Assembly (NCBI RefSeq): GCF_003129485.1
Contig: NZ_QFFG01000004.1
Location: forward strand, 62,001 to 126,000
Length of the DNA: 64,000 nucleotides
Source: Polaribacter aquimarinus
Lineage (GTDB): Bacteria; Bacteroidota; Bacteroidia; Flavobacteriales; Flavobacteriaceae
Reading direction: 5' to 3'
The translations under genes and the position numbers were made by a program. The notes beneath the pieces were generated by a model. That model did no database searches, had not been told where the DNA came from, and was given only the letters and a program-made list of their open reading frames with translations. How positions within the stretch are numbered: the first letter of the stretch is position 1; each line of letters begins with the position of its first letter. Shown in pieces: positions 1 to 8,551 of this stretch.

Positions 1-517
1 TTCTTACTTGTTTTCTAATCGTTGAAAAAAACTGAGAAACTCTTGCTATTGTTTGCTTTGATACTAACTCTAAAGGCGAAATTCCAGGTTTATAAACCAT
101 ATCTAAAACAGCAATTTCATAGTTTGCTTTAGCAGAATCTAAAAATGTTTTTAAGTGTTTTGAACTTCCTTTTTCTTCATCTTCAAAAATTTGAAAAATT
201 TCTTCTAAAGTTCCGGGTATAGTTATGGATGAATTCTCTTCAAAATATACTTGATAACCTGGTTCTAATCTTTCTAAGTGGTAGTAATCTGAAGGTTTTT
301 TTCCAAAATCTGCAAAAAAACGTTCAAAAACATCTGGCATCCAATACCAAGTAGGACCAATATCAAAAAGAAAGCCATCTTGTTTATACTGTCTTGCTCT
401 ACCTCCTAAAGTAGAATTTTTTTCAAAAACTGTTACATTATAGCCTTGTTTAGCTAGATAACAAGAAGCAGAAATGGCTGAAAATCCAGAACCAATAATA
501 TGTATATTTTTACTCAT
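1..517 (-). CDS. crtI: Phytoene desaturase (carotenoid biosynthesis), N-terminal part
   Basis: FAD-dependent desaturase that introduces double bonds into phytoene on the way to coloured carotenoids. Only the first 172 codons are inside the window; the rest lies beyond the left edge. The start ATG is at 517. The N-terminus shows the Rossmann dinucleotide-binding motif IIGSGFSA (residues 7-14) followed by FEKNSTLGGRA, the usual second glycine-containing FAD motif of the CrtI/amine-oxidase family, then IGPTWYWMPDVF. It is read away from the B12-type MerR regulator next to it, a pairing typical of light-regulated carotenoid clusters. Its promoter region carries two copies of a 9-bp repeat (see 529-558). 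Family assignment is firm; whether it is the phytoene enzyme or a later-step paralog cannot be told from this fragment. Confidence 0.88.
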   Translation of the reverse strand, partial: MSKNIHIIGSGFSAISASCYLAKQGYNVTVFEKNSTLGGRARQYKQDGFLFDIGPTWYWMPDVFERFFADFGKKPSDYYHLERLEPGYQVYFEENSSITIPGTLEEIFQIFEDEEKGSSKHLKTFLDSAKANYEIAVLDMVYKPGISPLELVSKQTIARVSQFFSTIRKQVR

Positions 518-528
518 AAAATATTTTG

Positions 529-558
529 TTAAACAAATATATCAAAATATTAAACAAA
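529..558 (-). promoter_or_regulatory. crtI promoter with two direct repeats TTTGTTTAA
   Basis: Read on the minus strand, TTTGTTTAA occurs at 558-550 and again at 537-529, exactly 21 bp apart (two helical turns). The proximal copy overlaps TATATTTG (541-534), a match to the Bacteroidota -7 element TAnnTTTG, so a protein bound there would block RNA polymerase. The same 9-mer recurs upstream of the regulator gene. Inference: operator for the neighbouring CarH-like repressor. Confidence 0.5.
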
Positions 559-578
559 TAAAACAGCATAAAAAAAAA

Positions 579-1472
579 TTATAATACTTTTAACAAGTTA
601 GAAACTGAACAATGTAGTTGAATATTTGAATTAAAAATAGTATCTGATAATAATTTAGTTTTTCTTCCAATTGCAATTAACTCATGATTGGTGTTCACTA
701 AAATAGAATCAATTACTTTAAAATATTCTTTTATTTTATCATCGTATGGCATTACTGTCATAGAAGTTATAAAACAAATTTCTCTACCATTTTTAAAAAA
801 ATAATCTAGGTTATCTAAAGGCAAACTTTGGCCTAAATATATAGTATGGTTACCTCTTAAAACTAATTCGTAATTTAAGTACAATAAACCTAACTCATGA
901 ATTTCATTTTCGGGTAAAAACAAAACATAACTTTTGTTAGAATTGGTAACACTATATTGCAATTTTTCTGTATTAATTTGTATTTTTTGAGCAATTAAAT
1001 TAGATATAAAATGTTCGTGTGCTGGCAATAGTGTGTCTGTTTGCCACATTAAACCAATATCTGCCAAAAAAGGTATAAAAACATCTTTAAATATTTCTCT
1101 AAAAGTTTTTTTATGCAATAACTTATTGTATGTATTGTTAAACAAAACCTTATCAAACTGAAACATTGATAATTTAAAAGAGTTAATAGCTTCATCATTA
1201 ATACCAGAACTAAAAGCCAATTCTCTAGATTGTATTAACAATTCTTCATCAGACATTTTAGCTATCTTAGATATCTTGAAATTATTTTTATTTAATAATA
1301 CAATATTTAAAAGCTTCTGAACACTATCATTAGAATAATACCTTATGTTAGTATTTGTTCTTTTTGGATGCAATAAATCGTATCTTTTTTCCCAAATGCG
1401 AATAGTATGTGCCTTTATACCTGAAATATTTTCAAGGTCTTTAATGGTAAAATCTTGTTTAATATTGTTCAA
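579..1472 (-). CDS. MerR-family regulator with cobalamin-binding domain (CarH-like photoreceptor)
   Basis: 297 aa. An N-terminal MerR winged helix (residues about 7-75, with GIKAHTIRIWEKRYDLL) is followed by a helical bundle and a cobalamin-binding Rossmann-type domain. Two CarH hallmarks are present. One is W143-x9-E153-H154 in the helical bundle, the motif that caps the upper axial face of adenosylcobalamin. The other is E190-x-H192-x-x-G195, equivalent to DxHxxG, whose His is the lower cobalt ligand. In known CarH/LitR proteins the tetramer binds DNA in the dark and falls apart when light breaks the Co-C bond, releasing carotenoid genes. The start is TTG at 1472: the frame is closed by a stop 13-15 bases upstream and the helix-turn-helix needs this N-terminus. 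Its own promoter carries the same repeats as crtI, suggesting autoregulation. Confidence 0.82.
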   Translation of the reverse strand: MNNIKQDFTIKDLENISGIKAHTIRIWEKRYDLLHPKRTNTNIRYYSNDSVQKLLNIVLLNKNNFKISKIAKMSDEELLIQSRELAFSSGINDEAINSFKLSMFQFDKVLFNNTYNKLLHKKTFREIFKDVFIPFLADIGLMWQTDTLLPAHEHFISNLIAQKIQINTEKLQYSVTNSNKSYVLFLPENEIHELGLLYLNYELVLRGNHTIYLGQSLPLDNLDYFFKNGREICFITSMTVMPYDDKIKEYFKVIDSILVNTNHELIAIGRKTKLLSDTIFNSNIQLHCSVSNLLKVL

Positions 1473-1488
1473 TGTAATTAATTTTCAG

Positions 1489-1521
1489 TTCAACAAATTT
1501 AAAGTATTTTTATTAAACAAA
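1489..1521 (-). promoter_or_regulatory. Regulator promoter with TTTGTTTAA / TTTGTTGAA repeats
   Basis: On the minus strand TTTGTTTAA lies at 1521-1513 and a one-mismatch copy TTTGTTGAA at 1497-1489, 24 bp apart. The proximal copy overlaps TAAATTTG (1501-1494), a TAnnTTTG -7 match for the MerR gene. This is the same architecture as at crtI, so the regulator probably controls itself. The divergent sigma-factor gene starts 69 bp beyond and may share the control region. Confidence 0.48.
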
Positions 1522-1589
1522 ATATTTTTTAGGAAAATTGTAACATTTTATACATTTACTCTACTTATAGATGAACTAACTACTTACAA

Positions 1590-2084
1590 GTGCAAAAAGA
1601 TTTAGAAACTAAATTTTTATCGAACTTTGAACGAAACCAGAATATTGCCCATAAAATTTGTAGAATTTATACTACAAATCAAAGTGCACATAACGATTTG
1701 TTTCAAGAAATAACTATTCAACTTTGGAAAAACTATCCAAAGTTTAGGGGAGATTCTAAATTTAGCACTTGGATGTATAGAGTGGCTTTAAATACAGCTA
1801 TTTCTCTGTATAGAAAGTCTACTCGAAGAGTTAAGACACAAGACATTAACGATGTTGCTTTTAAAATAAAATCTAATGATTATGATGACACAGAAGAACG
1901 TCAATTAGAAGCATTATACAAAGCTATTCATAAATTAAATGACATTGATAAGGCTTTAATTTTCTTGTATTTAGAAGATAAACCTTACAAAGAAATATCT
2001 GAAACATTAGGTATATCTTCTGTAAATGCAAGAGTAAAAATGAATAGAGCTAAAGAAAAATTAAAAAACATACTAAACCCATAA
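1590..2084 (+). CDS. ECF-type RNA polymerase sigma factor
   Basis: 164 aa sigma-70 family protein of the extracytoplasmic-function class. Region 2 covers about residues 10-80 (with DLFQEITIQLWKNYPKFRG and STWMYRVALNTAI). Region 4 covers about 105-160, with the helix-turn-helix PYKEISETLGISSVNARVKM. The start is GTG at 1590; the only nearby ATG (1571) runs into a stop after two codons. The next gene begins 3 bases after the stop, so the two are co-transcribed, and that membrane protein is a candidate anti-sigma partner. It stands divergent to the B12-type MerR gene. A LitR-LitS-like pairing of a light-sensing repressor with an ECF factor is known in Streptomyces and would fit, but is inference here. 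Confidence 0.85.
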   Translation: MQKDLETKFLSNFERNQNIAHKICRIYTTNQSAHNDLFQEITIQLWKNYPKFRGDSKFSTWMYRVALNTAISLYRKSTRRVKTQDINDVAFKIKSNDYDDTEERQLEALYKAIHKLNDIDKALIFLYLEDKPYKEISETLGISSVNARVKMNRAKEKLKNILNP

Positions 2085-2087
2085 TTT

Positions 2088-2702
2088 ATGGATGTATTAG
2101 ATAATTATAAAAAAGCATGGGGCAATCAAGCCTCAGAGAATAGTCAGTTTTCTACCTTAGAAATCTATAAAATGGCACATTCAAAATCATCATCTATTGT
2201 AAAATGGATATTCATTATTGGTATTTTAGAATTTGTTATTCTAAACTCATTATATTTTTTTATAGATACTGATAAAGCGATGCTAGAATATGAAAAATTA
2301 GGTTTAGAAAACTTTATATACTATTCACAAATAGCAGCTTACGTTATTCTTTTTTACTTTTTGTGGATGTTTTATCAGAACTATAAAAGAATTTCTACCA
2401 TTGATTCTACTAAAATATTAATGAAAAAGATCATTAAAACACGTAAAACTGTTAGAAACTACGTTTTGTTTAATTTAGGGTATTTAGCTCTAATTATGAT
2501 AGTAGTAACCGCAACTACCATTAATACAAATATTGATGAACTTAATAACAAACAAATATTTTTAGTAATTATAGCTACATTGATTGCTACACTTCTAATA
2601 TTAGGAATCTTATGGTTATTCTATCAATTACTTTATGGAATTTTATTAAGAAAATTAAACCGGAATTATAAAGAATTAGCTAAATTAGACGATGCCAATT
2701 AA
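2088..2702 (+). CDS. Four-TM membrane protein encoded with the ECF sigma factor
   Basis: 204 aa, not assigned to a function. About 35 cytosolic N-terminal residues (MDVLDNYKKAWGNQ) are followed by four hydrophobic segments near residues 38-58, 78-98, 122-145 and 158-185, with basic loops between. The short soluble N-terminus preceding membrane helices, and the 3-base spacing from the sigma gene, are what one expects of a membrane anti-sigma factor or sensor. I see no recognisable anti-sigma motif, so this is inference from context. Proteins of this kind are sometimes labelled beta-carotene monooxygenase; nothing in the sequence supports an enzyme. Confidence 0.6.
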   Translation: MDVLDNYKKAWGNQASENSQFSTLEIYKMAHSKSSSIVKWIFIIGILEFVILNSLYFFIDTDKAMLEYEKLGLENFIYYSQIAAYVILFYFLWMFYQNYKRISTIDSTKILMKKIIKTRKTVRNYVLFNLGYLALIMIVVTATTINTNIDELNNKQIFLVIIATLIATLLILGILWLFYQLLYGILLRKLNRNYKELAKLDDAN

Positions 2703-2714
2703 GCCAACCGCCTT

Positions 2715-3200
2715 ATGAAATTTTTTTTTATTCTTGTAGCTTTTTCTTTATCTTTAACTACAGTATCTCAACAAAAATCTGATTTTTGGAAAAATGTTAG
2801 ATATGGAGGTGGATTTACATTAGGATTTGGAACACAAACCACAATAGGGATTACACCAAGTGCGGTTTACGACTTTAATAATGGTTTTTCTTTAGGTACT
2901 GGTTTAACTTACATTTATAGTGAAATTGGTGATTTTACTACTAATGTTTACGGCGGAAGCATTATTTCCTTATATCAAATTCCTAATATTGGTATTCAGC
3001 TTTCTGGTGAATTTGAACAATCATTTGCAAAACAAACCAATACTACTCAAAGTTTTAATACAAGTTTCCCTGCCTTATATTTTGGAGCAGCATACAATAA
3101 AGGTCGTTTTGCTTTTGGAGTCCGATATGATGTTTTGTATGATGAAAATAAAAGCGTTTATGCTTCGCCATTTTCACCTATCGTCCGTTTTTATTTCTAA
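2715..3200 (+). CDS. Secreted beta-barrel-like outer-membrane protein
   Basis: 161 aa. A cleavable signal peptide covers residues 1-18 (KFFFILVAFSLSLTTVS). The rest is alternating Gly/aromatic beta-strand sequence such as GGGFTLGFGTQTTIGITP and NNGFSLGTGLTYIY, and the C-terminus ends in IVRFYF, a terminal aromatic strand typical of small outer-membrane barrels. It begins 12 bases after the membrane protein gene and is probably the third gene of the sigma-factor operon, either as envelope target or sensor. Its last 4 bases overlap the end of the convergent threonine aldolase gene. Specific function unknown. Confidence 0.6.
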   Translation: MKFFFILVAFSLSLTTVSQQKSDFWKNVRYGGGFTLGFGTQTTIGITPSAVYDFNNGFSLGTGLTYIYSEIGDFTTNVYGGSIISLYQIPNIGIQLSGEFEQSFAKQTNTTQSFNTSFPALYFGAAYNKGRFAFGVRYDVLYDENKSVYASPFSPIVRFYF

Positions 3201-4216
3201 AAATTTTTCAATTCTTTTAAAAGGATTTCGTGCATTTCGTTTGTATAATCTAAATGCGTCACAATTCTAATTTTACCTTCACCCATAGGAGTTAAAAGAA
3301 TATGTTTAGCAGCCATTTTATCTATAAAATTTGTGTCACCAATTTTCTCATCCACATAGAAAATAATAATATTTGTTTCTATAGGTTCTACCCTAGTAAC
3401 GTAAGAAATTGACTCTAAAATATTACCAATTTCTTTTGCTTTTCGATGGTCTTCAACTAAACGCTCTATGTGGTTATCTAATGCGTAAAGTCCTGCTGCA
3501 GCTAAAAAACCTACTTGACGCATTGCTCCACCTAACAATTTCCTTATTCTTAAAGCTTTTTCAATATGGTCTTTAGATCCTAACAAAATAGAACCTATAG
3601 GAGCTCCTAATCCTTTAGATAAACAAATTGAAATTGTATCAAATAATGCTCCATATTGTTTTGGTGATTCGTTTTTAGCAACTAAAGCGTTAAACAAACG
3701 AGCACCATCTAAATGAAACGCTAAGCTATTTTCTTTACATATTTTGTTTAATTTTTCTAATTCAGAAAAATCCCAACAAGCTCCTCCTCCTTTATTTGTT
3801 GTATTTTCGATACAAAGCAATCTTGAATATGGAACGTGAATATCTGACCTACCAACGACAGCATCTTGTAATTGTTCTGCTGTAAACATTCCTCTATTGC
3901 CATCAATTAACTTGCAAGTAACTCCAGAATTAAATGCAGCTCCTCCCCCTTCATAATTATAAACGTGTGCATATTTATCGCAAAATAATTTATCCCCTGG
4001 TTGCGTATGCAACTTTATTGCTGTTTGATTTGCCATAGTGCCTGACGGAAAAAACAATGCGGCTTCCATACCAAACATTTTTGCAGCTTTTTCTTGCAAG
4101 GCATTTACTGTCGGATCCATTTTAAAAACATCATCACCCACTTTAGCAGACATCATGGAATCTAACATGCCTTGAGTTGGTTTTGTAACTGTATCAGAAA
4201 TTAGGTCTATAGTCAT
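3197..4216 (-). CDS. ltaE: Low-specificity L-threonine aldolase
   Basis: 339 aa PLP enzyme of fold type I that splits threonine or allo-threonine to glycine and acetaldehyde. The N-terminus IDLISDTVTKPTQGML is the family opening. FFPSGTMANQTAIKLH forms the cofactor phosphate-binding turn. HLDGARLFNA contains the Asp that pairs with the PLP ring nitrogen, and CLSKGLGAPIGS near residue 200 holds the Schiff-base lysine. Length fits the family. The gene converges on the beta-barrel gene with a 4-base overlap. The tiny membrane-protein gene at 4236 is divergent, 19 bases upstream of this start. Confidence 0.9.
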   Translation of the reverse strand: MTIDLISDTVTKPTQGMLDSMMSAKVGDDVFKMDPTVNALQEKAAKMFGMEAALFFPSGTMANQTAIKLHTQPGDKLFCDKYAHVYNYEGGGAAFNSGVTCKLIDGNRGMFTAEQLQDAVVGRSDIHVPYSRLLCIENTTNKGGGACWDFSELEKLNKICKENSLAFHLDGARLFNALVAKNESPKQYGALFDTISICLSKGLGAPIGSILLGSKDHIEKALRIRKLLGGAMRQVGFLAAAGLYALDNHIERLVEDHRKAKEIGNILESISYVTRVEPIETNIIIFYVDEKIGDTNFIDKMAAKHILLTPMGEGKIRIVTHLDYTNEMHEILLKELKNF

Positions 4217-4235
4217 TTATTTTTTATATTTAGTT

Positions 4236-4415
4236 ATGGAAACAATTTTAGGTTTATTTATAATAACTTTCATAATCTTAATTTTTGTCAATGCATACAA
4301 AAACATTTTCAATCCTAAACATGATTATTCTGGAAATTTAGATAAACAAAAAGAAGATTACGAAAACACTTTTCTTTATTTAATAGACATTATTAAAAGT
4401 TTATTTAAGAAATAA
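4236..4415 (+). CDS. 59-aa single-TM small protein
   Basis: ATG at 4236, TAA at 4413-4415. An N-terminal hydrophobic helix covers residues 4-20 (ILGLFIITFIILIFVNA), followed by a charged segment (NPKHDYSGNLDKQKED) and an amphipathic end finishing SLFKK. The frame exactly fills the gap between the aldolase start and the end of the metalloprotease gene. The N-in helix with a lysine-rich tail is that of a genuine membrane peptide. No family recognised; function unknown. Confidence 0.6.
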   Translation: METILGLFIITFIILIFVNAYKNIFNPKHDYSGNLDKQKEDYENTFLYLIDIIKSLFKK

Positions 4416-6818
4416 TTAATAATCATTTCCAATTGGTGATCCATCGGGAATCTTTGGTGCTGACACTTTTTTAAATGTAGTTGGTTTTTTTAAATATCCA
4501 TCAATCATTTTAATCATCGCTGCATCATAAACTTTCTGAATTCCTTCTGATTTTTTATTTTGAATGATTTCCTTGATTTCATTCAATTTAAACATCACAA
4601 TTGCATTTACTTGCTTGTATTGGTTTTTATAAGTTCCTACATAAAATAATTGTTCCAACACTTTGATATTAATCACATTCTGTAATTCTTGATGATACCT
4701 ATCTTTATGACTTTTTTTGATAGTTTTTACAATCAATTCATCAATTAGTTCATCAAAACCTAGTTGCCTTTTATCTAAACTTTTATGAGCTATTAATCTA
4801 GACAATCTTTGAGGGTTCAATAATAAATTCAAGGTCATTTCTGAGACAGTTTCTACTGCAGAAAATGCATCAAAAGCAACACCTACTTTGCTATTAAAAG
4901 ATTCGCGAGTTCTCCAATATCCAATGGCTCTTGGTGGGAATAATGCTAATTTTTCTTTTGGAATTGCAATTTCATCCACAGAAATCGTTTTTAAAACGGC
5001 TTGTAATGCTATTCGTTCTGTCGTTCCAGAAACTCTTTTTACCACAGTTTGATTTCCGCCTTTTACAGCATAACTATAATCTAAACCTCCAATTAATTTT
5101 GTAGTTGCTTCTGTTTGAAATCTATGAAAAAAATACAGAGGTACAAATACATCTTCCAAAACAGAATATGGTTGATTCGATTTTATATTATCTGTAGAAA
5201 AATTATCAATCGCTTGTTTTCTTATTTTTAAAATATTGTACAACTCATCGTGAATATTATCACCATTATCCCACAAATGTGCTGTAGCACTTGCACTTCC
5301 TTGAGGTCTAGCATCTGAATCAGATAAATATTTTAAACCATTTGCATAGGCATCAACCAAAATTTTATTTAAAGCTTTATCTTCATCTACATTTTTAGGA
5401 AAATCTTGATAAGAATAGGCAACTGTAACTTTATCCCAAGCTCCAATTTTGTTATCATAAGCATTAGAGAAATCTATTTTACCATTTTTTAAAGTAAATT
5501 TTGGATGAGGATAATCCATAACAGAAGTTCTTCCGTTTGTACTTGCTGCAAAATTGTGCGCAAATCCTAAAGTATGTCCAATTTCGTGAGCAGATAATTG
5601 CCTGATTCTTGCTATTGCCATTTGCATCGCAAAATCATCATCAACTGTATTATTTTTAAAAGGAGCTTGTAAAGCCTGTGCAATTAAGTAATCTTGACGA
5701 ATTCTCAAACTTCCCAAACTTACGTGACCTTTGATAATTTCTCCTGTTCTTGGGTCAGAAATACTAGCTCCATAACTCCAACCTCTTGTAGATCTGTGTA
5801 CCCATTGTACAACATTATAACGAACATCTAACATGTCAGCGCCTTCTGGCAACATTTTAAATTGGAATGCATTTTTATAACCAGCTGCTTCAAAAGCTTG
5901 ATTCCACCATCTTCCACCATCTAACAAAGCGCTTCTTACAGGTTCTGGAGTTCCTCTATCTAAATAATAAATAATAGGTTCTTTTGCTTCAGAAACTTTT
6001 GCTTTTGGGTTTTTCTTTTCTAAACGATGTCTATAAATAAATCGTTTTGTTAAAGATTCGTTTACAGGAGTAGAATAATCTTGATAACTCATTTGCCAAG
6101 AACCAGAACGTGGGTCGTACTTTCTTGGTTTGTAATTATCATCTGGCAATTCTACAAAAGAATGATGCTGATTTACTGTAACCGCACTTGCATCTGGAGT
6201 AACACTTCTAATATTATATCCTTTTGGAGTTCCTTTAAAAGTAAGCATTACATCGAACTCAACGTTTTTTAGAAATGCTCTGGTTCGTTTTAAATTAAAC
6301 GCACTTCTACTTTTATCTAAACTATAATTACCCTGTTTATTTCTTGCCAAAGTTCTAGAAACTCCGTGCGCATCTCTCATAAAAAAAGAAGTTGCATCCA
6401 CTAAATAGGCTCCGTTTTTTTCTTTTTTGATGACAAAACCGTGTAAAATCGATTTTGCAAATGCTTCTTTTACTGAGTTTTTCTCTTCTTCATTATCAGT
6501 AATAGCTCTATAATCTTGATTGGGTTGAACCATCAAAATTTTATTACCAGCTTTTTTAAAATGAACCACTACTCCACCACCTAATTGCCCTCTATCTAAA
6601 CCAATATCATTAGAACCTATTCCTTCTGACAGCGAACGTACATAAAGAAATTCACTATCTAATTTATCAATTTGTAAAAAGATTTTATCTGATGAACTAT
6701 CATAATAAAAAGTAAAATATCCATTGTATTTAGTTACTTCTTTTTTTCCCTCAAAAAACTGTGATTGAACGCTTAATGAAATCAATAAAAAAAGAAAAAG
6801 TGTGGTTAGTTTTTTCAT
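4416..6818 (-). CDS. Secreted zinc-dependent metalloprotease (DUF5117/DUF5118 type)
   Basis: 800 aa. A signal peptide covers residues 1-19 ([17 protein letters not shown]). The N-terminal region carries the DUF5118/DUF5117-type beta-rich segments ([20 protein letters not shown]). The zinc site [11 protein letters not shown] lies near residues 407-417 and matches the metzincin consensus HExxHxxGxxH; a Met-turn candidate SVMDYPHP follows about 15 residues later. The long C-terminal helical part is typical of this Bacteroidota family. Periplasmic or secreted peptide degradation is likely; the substrate is unknown. The stop abuts the end of the 59-aa gene and the start lies 87 bases from the divergent prfB start. 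Confidence 0.85.
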   Translation of the reverse strand: MKKLTTLFLFLLISLSVQSQFFEGKKEVTKYNGYFTFYYDSSSDKIFLQIDKLDSEFLYVRSLSEGIGSNDIGLDRGQLGGGVVVHFKKAGNKILMVQPNQDYRAITDNEEEKNSVKEAFAKSILHGFVIKKEKNGAYLVDATSFFMRDAHGVSRTLARNKQGNYSLDKSRSAFNLKRTRAFLKNVEFDVMLTFKGTPKGYNIRSVTPDASAVTVNQHHSFVELPDDNYKPRKYDPRSGSWQMSYQDYSTPVNESLTKRFIYRHRLEKKNPKAKVSEAKEPIIYYLDRGTPEPVRSALLDGGRWWNQAFEAAGYKNAFQFKMLPEGADMLDVRYNVVQWVHRSTRGWSYGASISDPRTGEIIKGHVSLGSLRIRQDYLIAQALQAPFKNNTVDDDFAMQMAIARIRQLSAHEIGHTLGFAHNFAASTNGRTSVMDYPHPKFTLKNGKIDFSNAYDNKIGAWDKVTVAYSYQDFPKNVDEDKALNKILVDAYANGLKYLSDSDARPQGSASATAHLWDNGDNIHDELYNILKIRKQAIDNFSTDNIKSNQPYSVLEDVFVPLYFFHRFQTEATTKLIGGLDYSYAVKGGNQTVVKRVSGTTERIALQAVLKTISVDEIAIPKEKLALFPPRAIGYWRTRESFNSKVGVAFDAFSAVETVSEMTLNLLLNPQRLSRLIAHKSLDKRQLGFDELIDELIVKTIKKSHKDRYHQELQNVINIKVLEQLFYVGTYKNQYKQVNAIVMFKLNEIKEIIQNKKSEGIQKVYDAAMIKMIDGYLKKPTTFKKVSAPKIPDGSPIGNDY

Positions 6819-6889
6819 GGGTTGAATATTTTCTATAAATCTATAAAAATAAGGCTTAGTTTTAAAACAAGATATCTTAAAATTTCATT

Positions 6890-6897
6890 TATTTTTG
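6890..6897 (+). promoter_or_regulatory. -7 element TATTTTTG for prfB
   Basis: Exact TAnnTTTG match ending 8 bases before the ATG at 6906, implying a leader of only a few nucleotides. It also argues that the open frame upstream of 6906 is not translated. No convincing -33 TTG is visible. Confidence 0.5.
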
Positions 6898-6905
6898 TTC
6901 GACTT

Positions 6906-8003
6906 ATGATTACACAAGACCAACTTAAAGATATTTCAACAAGAATAGAGAAACTAAAAGGTTATTTAGAAATTGATAAAAAATTGATTGAAATAGCGAA
7001 TGAAGAAGAAAAAACAGCGAACCCTGATTTTTGGAACGACCCAAAAGCAGCAGAAACTGTAATGAAAGAACTGCGATTCAAAAAAAAGTGGGTAGAAGAT
7101 TACAACAAAACTGTTACACTAAATGAGGATGTAAATGTCTTATATGAATTTTACAAAGAAGGTGAAGTTGAAGAAACGGAAATTATTGAACAATTCGAAA
7201 AATTAAGTACTTTTTTAGAAGATATTGAGTTTAAAAACATGCTTTCAGAAGAAGGTGATTCACTTTCTGCAACCATTCAAATAACTGCTGGGGCTGGAGG
7301 AACAGAAAGTTGTGATTGGGCAGAAATGCTCTTTAGAATGTATACAATGTGGTCTGAAAAACAAGGATTTAAACTAAAAACTCTCAATTACCAAGCTGGT
7401 GATTCAGCTGGAATAAAAACAGTAACATTTGAGGTTGATGGCGATTATGCTTTTGGTTGGTTAAAAGGTGAAAATGGCGTACATAGATTGGTTAGAATTT
7501 CTCCTTTTGATTCGAATGCAAAACGTCATACAAGTTTTGCTTCAGTATATGTATATCCGGTTGCAGATGAATCTATTGAAATTGATATTAATCCTGCAGA
7601 TATAGAAATTACGACTGCTCGTTCAAGTGGTGCAGGTGGACAAAATGTAAATAAAGTAGAAACAAAAGTTCAATTAACCCACAAACCTACTGGAATCCAA
7701 ATTCAGTGTTCTAATTCACGTTCTCAACACGATAATAGAGCAACTGCAATGCGAATGCTAAAATCGCAATTATATGAAATTGAGTTGCAAAAACAACAAT
7801 CTGCAAGAGATGATATTGAAGCCAACAAAATGAAAAATGAATGGGGAAGTCAGATTAGAAACTATGTAATGCATCCTTATAAATTAGTAAAAGATGTTAG
7901 AACTGCTCACGAAACAGGGAACGTAGATGCTGTGATGGACGGTAATATTCAACCCTTTTTAAAAGCATATTTAATGTTAAATGGACAAAAAGAGAGTAGT
8001 TAG
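6906..8003 (+). CDS. prfB: Peptide chain release factor 2
   Basis: 365 aa, the usual RF2 length from the ATG at 6906; the frame is open further upstream, but the promoter element at 6890 and family length place the start here. RF2 reads UGA and UAA stop codons and triggers peptide release. The stop-codon-reading tripeptide SPF is present ([18 protein letters not shown]) and the catalytic GGQ is at residues 244-246 ([14 protein letters not shown]). The N-terminal helical domain contains [10 protein letters not shown]. At this place many bacteria carry the programmed +1 frameshift site (CUU UGA C), but here the frame simply continues (TTA GAA ATT), so the autoregulatory frameshift is absent. 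Confidence 0.93.
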   Translation: MITQDQLKDISTRIEKLKGYLEIDKKLIEIANEEEKTANPDFWNDPKAAETVMKELRFKKKWVEDYNKTVTLNEDVNVLYEFYKEGEVEETEIIEQFEKLSTFLEDIEFKNMLSEEGDSLSATIQITAGAGGTESCDWAEMLFRMYTMWSEKQGFKLKTLNYQAGDSAGIKTVTFEVDGDYAFGWLKGENGVHRLVRISPFDSNAKRHTSFASVYVYPVADESIEIDINPADIEITTARSSGAGGQNVNKVETKVQLTHKPTGIQIQCSNSRSQHDNRATAMRMLKSQLYEIELQKQQSARDDIEANKMKNEWGSQIRNYVMHPYKLVKDVRTAHETGNVDAVMDGNIQPFLKAYLMLNGQKESS

Positions 8004-8105
8004 TAATTGGCAGTTAGCAGTTAGCAGTTAATAAAAATGAAAAATTCTAACGAATGCCATTTCGACTTTATGGAAAAATCTCAACTTTGAAACTTTGAAA
8101 CTCAA
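8003..8105. repeat. Intergenic repeat remnants (three kinds)
   Basis: The gap holds CAGTTAG repeated nearly three times (8011-8030). It also holds a degenerate copy of the CATTTCGAC...GGAGAAATCTC type intergenic repeat (8056-8083, reading CATTTCGACTTTATGG then AAAAATCTC) and two copies of AACTTTGA (8083-8098). It looks like a graveyard of short repeats rather than a gene. Confidence 0.45.
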
Positions 8106-8111
8106 ACAAAA

Positions 8112-8453
8112 ATGATAAAAATATACCACAATCCTCGTTGTTCTAAATCAAGACAAGGAGTTGCTATTTTAGAAAACTCAAAAAAAGAATTTGAAATTGT
8201 TAAGTATTTAGAGAATATACCATCAGAAAAAGAACTGACAGATATTATCAATTTGTTAGGCATCTCTCCTATTCAATTAGTTAGAAAAAATGAAAAAATT
8301 TGGAAAGAAAACTATAAAGGAAAAGAATTGTCAGATTCAGAAATTATATCAGCAATGATTGAAAATCCTAAGTTAATTGAGCGTCCCATTGTAATTAATG
8401 ATAACAAAGCTGTTGTTGGTAGGCCTCCTGAATCTATTTTAGAAATTATCTAA
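8112..8453 (+). CDS. ArsC/Spx-family thioredoxin-fold protein (arsenate-reductase-like)
   Basis: 113 aa. The N-terminus IKIYHNPRCSKSRQGVAIL carries the CxxS active-site motif of the ArsC family (Cys near residue 10). The C-terminal part LIERPIVINDNKAVVGRPPE matches the RP(I/V) motif with the arsenate-binding Arg. The fold is glutaredoxin-like and works with glutathione-type thiols in characterised members. No arsenite exporter or ArsR regulator lies nearby, so arsenic resistance is not implied; many flavobacterial copies are stand-alone genes of unknown physiological substrate. Confidence 0.82.
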   Translation: MIKIYHNPRCSKSRQGVAILENSKKEFEIVKYLENIPSEKELTDIINLLGISPIQLVRKNEKIWKENYKGKELSDSEIISAMIENPKLIERPIVINDNKAVVGRPPESILEII

Positions 8454-8551
8454 ATAAATACTACTTTATTTGTTTAACTTTTTTTTAACTATACCGAACT
8501 AAACTTACATAGAACTTTGTAGTCTTAAACTAAACCTTAAACCAACTAGTT

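Noticed and set aside
2088..2702. Possible beta-carotene monooxygenase near crtI
   Set aside because: The protein is a four-TM protein without any metal-binding or oxygenase motif; the label seems to be a propagated annotation error.
6822..6905. N-terminal extension of release factor 2
   Set aside because: The frame is open, but a TAnnTTTG promoter element lies inside it at 6890 and RF2 has its normal length from 6906.
8112..8453. Arsenic resistance operon
   Set aside because: Only an ArsC-like gene is present; no arsR, arsB or acr3 nearby.
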